A DNA stretch of 64,000 nucleotides from Salinivirgaceae bacterium (GTDB lineage Bacteria; Bacteroidota; Bacteroidia; Bacteroidales; SZUA-534), in NCBI GenBank assembly GCA_017527435.1, contig JAFXQB010000001.1, positions 130,696 to 194,695 on the forward strand. The letters run 5' to 3'. Numbering within the stretch: the stretch's first letter is position 1; each line of letters opens with the position of its first letter. The notes under the pieces are model-generated. The model worked only from the letters and a program-made list of their open reading frames with translations. It searched no databases and was not told where the DNA came from. Below, in pieces: positions 63,427 to 64,000 of the stretch. A program made the translations under genes and the position numbers.

Positions 63427-64000
63427 TTATAGTCCAGTACTGTTTGTGTCTTCGTGCTGAATTGTGTTAGCACCGGCCGTATTATCCCTCGCGCTGTTTT
63501 CCCGTTCCATATATTCGCTTGGCGTCAAGCCATACAACTCCTTAAACGCTGTCGAGAAGTGCGAAGTGCTAGAGAAACCGACAATCTCCGCAATCTCTGC
63601 AATGCTCTGACGTTTCTCGGCCAGCAAAGTCGCTGACTGTTGCAACCTCACGTTTCGAATAAACACGCGCGCAGACTGATTGGTTATCTCGCGCAGTTTT
63701 CGGTGCAGGTGCACTCGACTGATGCCAACCATACTTGCAATCATTTCAACACTCAATTCGGTGTTACCTATGTTTTTATTTATAACAGTCATAACACGCT
63801 GCATAAGACGGTCGTCCGGTGAATTGACTTCAATACGTTTAACATCAGCCCCTTGTGACTGACGACCCTGGAACTTGTTTTTAAGTGTGGCACGGCTTCT
63901 CAACAAATTCATAATAGTATGCCGCAAAACATCAATGCTGAACGGCTTTGTCAAATAGGCATCAGCCCCGGCATCAAGTCCCTTAATCCTATCGCTCTCA
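63427..64000 (-). CDS. Hybrid two-component system regulator (C-terminal receiver end plus AraC-type HTH), cut by window edge
   Basis: Reading inward from the right edge, the minus strand gives ESDRIKGLDAGADAYLTKPF, the end of a response-receiver domain with its conserved Lys, followed by a linker and an AraC-type DNA-binding domain (LSVEMIASMVGISRVHLHRK; IAEIAEIVGFSSTSHFSTAF; GLTPSEYM). This is the C-terminus of a hybrid two-component system protein whose sensor, kinase and most of the receiver lie beyond the window. Such proteins sense oligosaccharide in the periplasm and activate the adjacent utilisation locus. Runs in the same direction as the right operon, 306 bases upstream of it. Confidence 0.93.
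   Translation of the reverse strand, partial: ESDRIKGLDAGADAYLTKPFSIDVLRHTIMNLLRSRATLKNKFQGRQSQGADVKRIEVNSPDDRLMQRVMTVINKNIGNTELSVEMIASMVGISRVHLHRKLREITNQSARVFIRNVRLQQSATLLAEKRQSIAEIAEIVGFSSTSHFSTAFKELYGLTPSEYMERENSARDNTAGANTIQHEDTNSTGL

Overview
The window is chromosomal DNA of a Bacteroidales bacterium (Bacteroidota) with a plant-polysaccharide lifestyle. The taxon call rests on SusC/SusD pairs, a hybrid two-component regulator, DUF1735 and DUF4270 lipoproteins, lipoprotein signals followed by acidic residues, the near absence of Shine-Dalgarno sequences, and promoters of the Bacteroidota type (TAnnTTTG at -7 with TTTG or TTG about 20 bp upstream). Genus cannot be told from the sequence alone.

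Layout. 1-5 kb: the end of an AlkD-like gene, a CNNM/CBS membrane protein, a SiaC-family protein, two secreted esterases (SGNH and alpha/beta), a small outer-membrane protein flanked by a broken copy of the neighbouring phosphatase gene, and the intact low-molecular-weight tyrosine phosphatase. 5-14.6 kb: tRNA-Thr(CGU), a phosphoglycerate mutase, then a compact exopolysaccharide locus (asnB, GT4 glycosyltransferase, Wza-like export lipoprotein, Wzc-like tyrosine autokinase, WecA-like transferase, lytic transglycosylase). The nearby phosphatase is a natural Wzb-type partner for the kinase. 14.6-23.3 kb: an L-arabinose operon (galM-like mutarotase, SGLT-type symporter, araD, araA, araB-like kinase) carrying two AT-rich passenger genes, one of them a GxxExxY gene lying between partly repeated sequences. 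23.3-37.9 kb: housekeeping and envelope genes: YebC, UbiA-type prenyltransferase, a coiled-coil lipoprotein with an outer-membrane beta-barrel, DPP IV, an M16 peptidase, a DUF4270/outer-membrane protein/rnhB cluster, Maf, a twin ABC ATPase and Ung.

38-64 kb: two adjacent, same-strand copies of a xylan-utilisation (Xus-type) locus, both read leftward. The right copy has the order SusC-SusD-SusC-SusD-XusE-GH10 and lies downstream of a hybrid two-component regulator whose 5' part is outside the window. The left copy has the same SusC-SusD-SusC-SusD-XusE order but no GH10 gene.

Three features make this region unusual. First, the GH10-family protein has lost both catalytic glutamates and several substrate-binding residues, so it looks like a binding protein built on a xylanase fold. 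Second, the XusE-like protein of the left copy carries an inserted carbohydrate-binding module that closely resembles the tandem modules inside the GH10 protein, as if the binding function moved when the GH10 gene was lost or never copied. Third, the two promoters differ: the left locus has a canonical promoter with a nine-base G tract at the expected start site and an inverted repeat over the -33 element, while the right one has GTTACA half-sites spaced about two helical turns. No gene in the window encodes an enzyme I would call an active xylanase. The window therefore shows binding and import machinery, a pentose catabolic operon and esterases; the depolymerising enzymes must lie elsewhere, perhaps to the right of the window.
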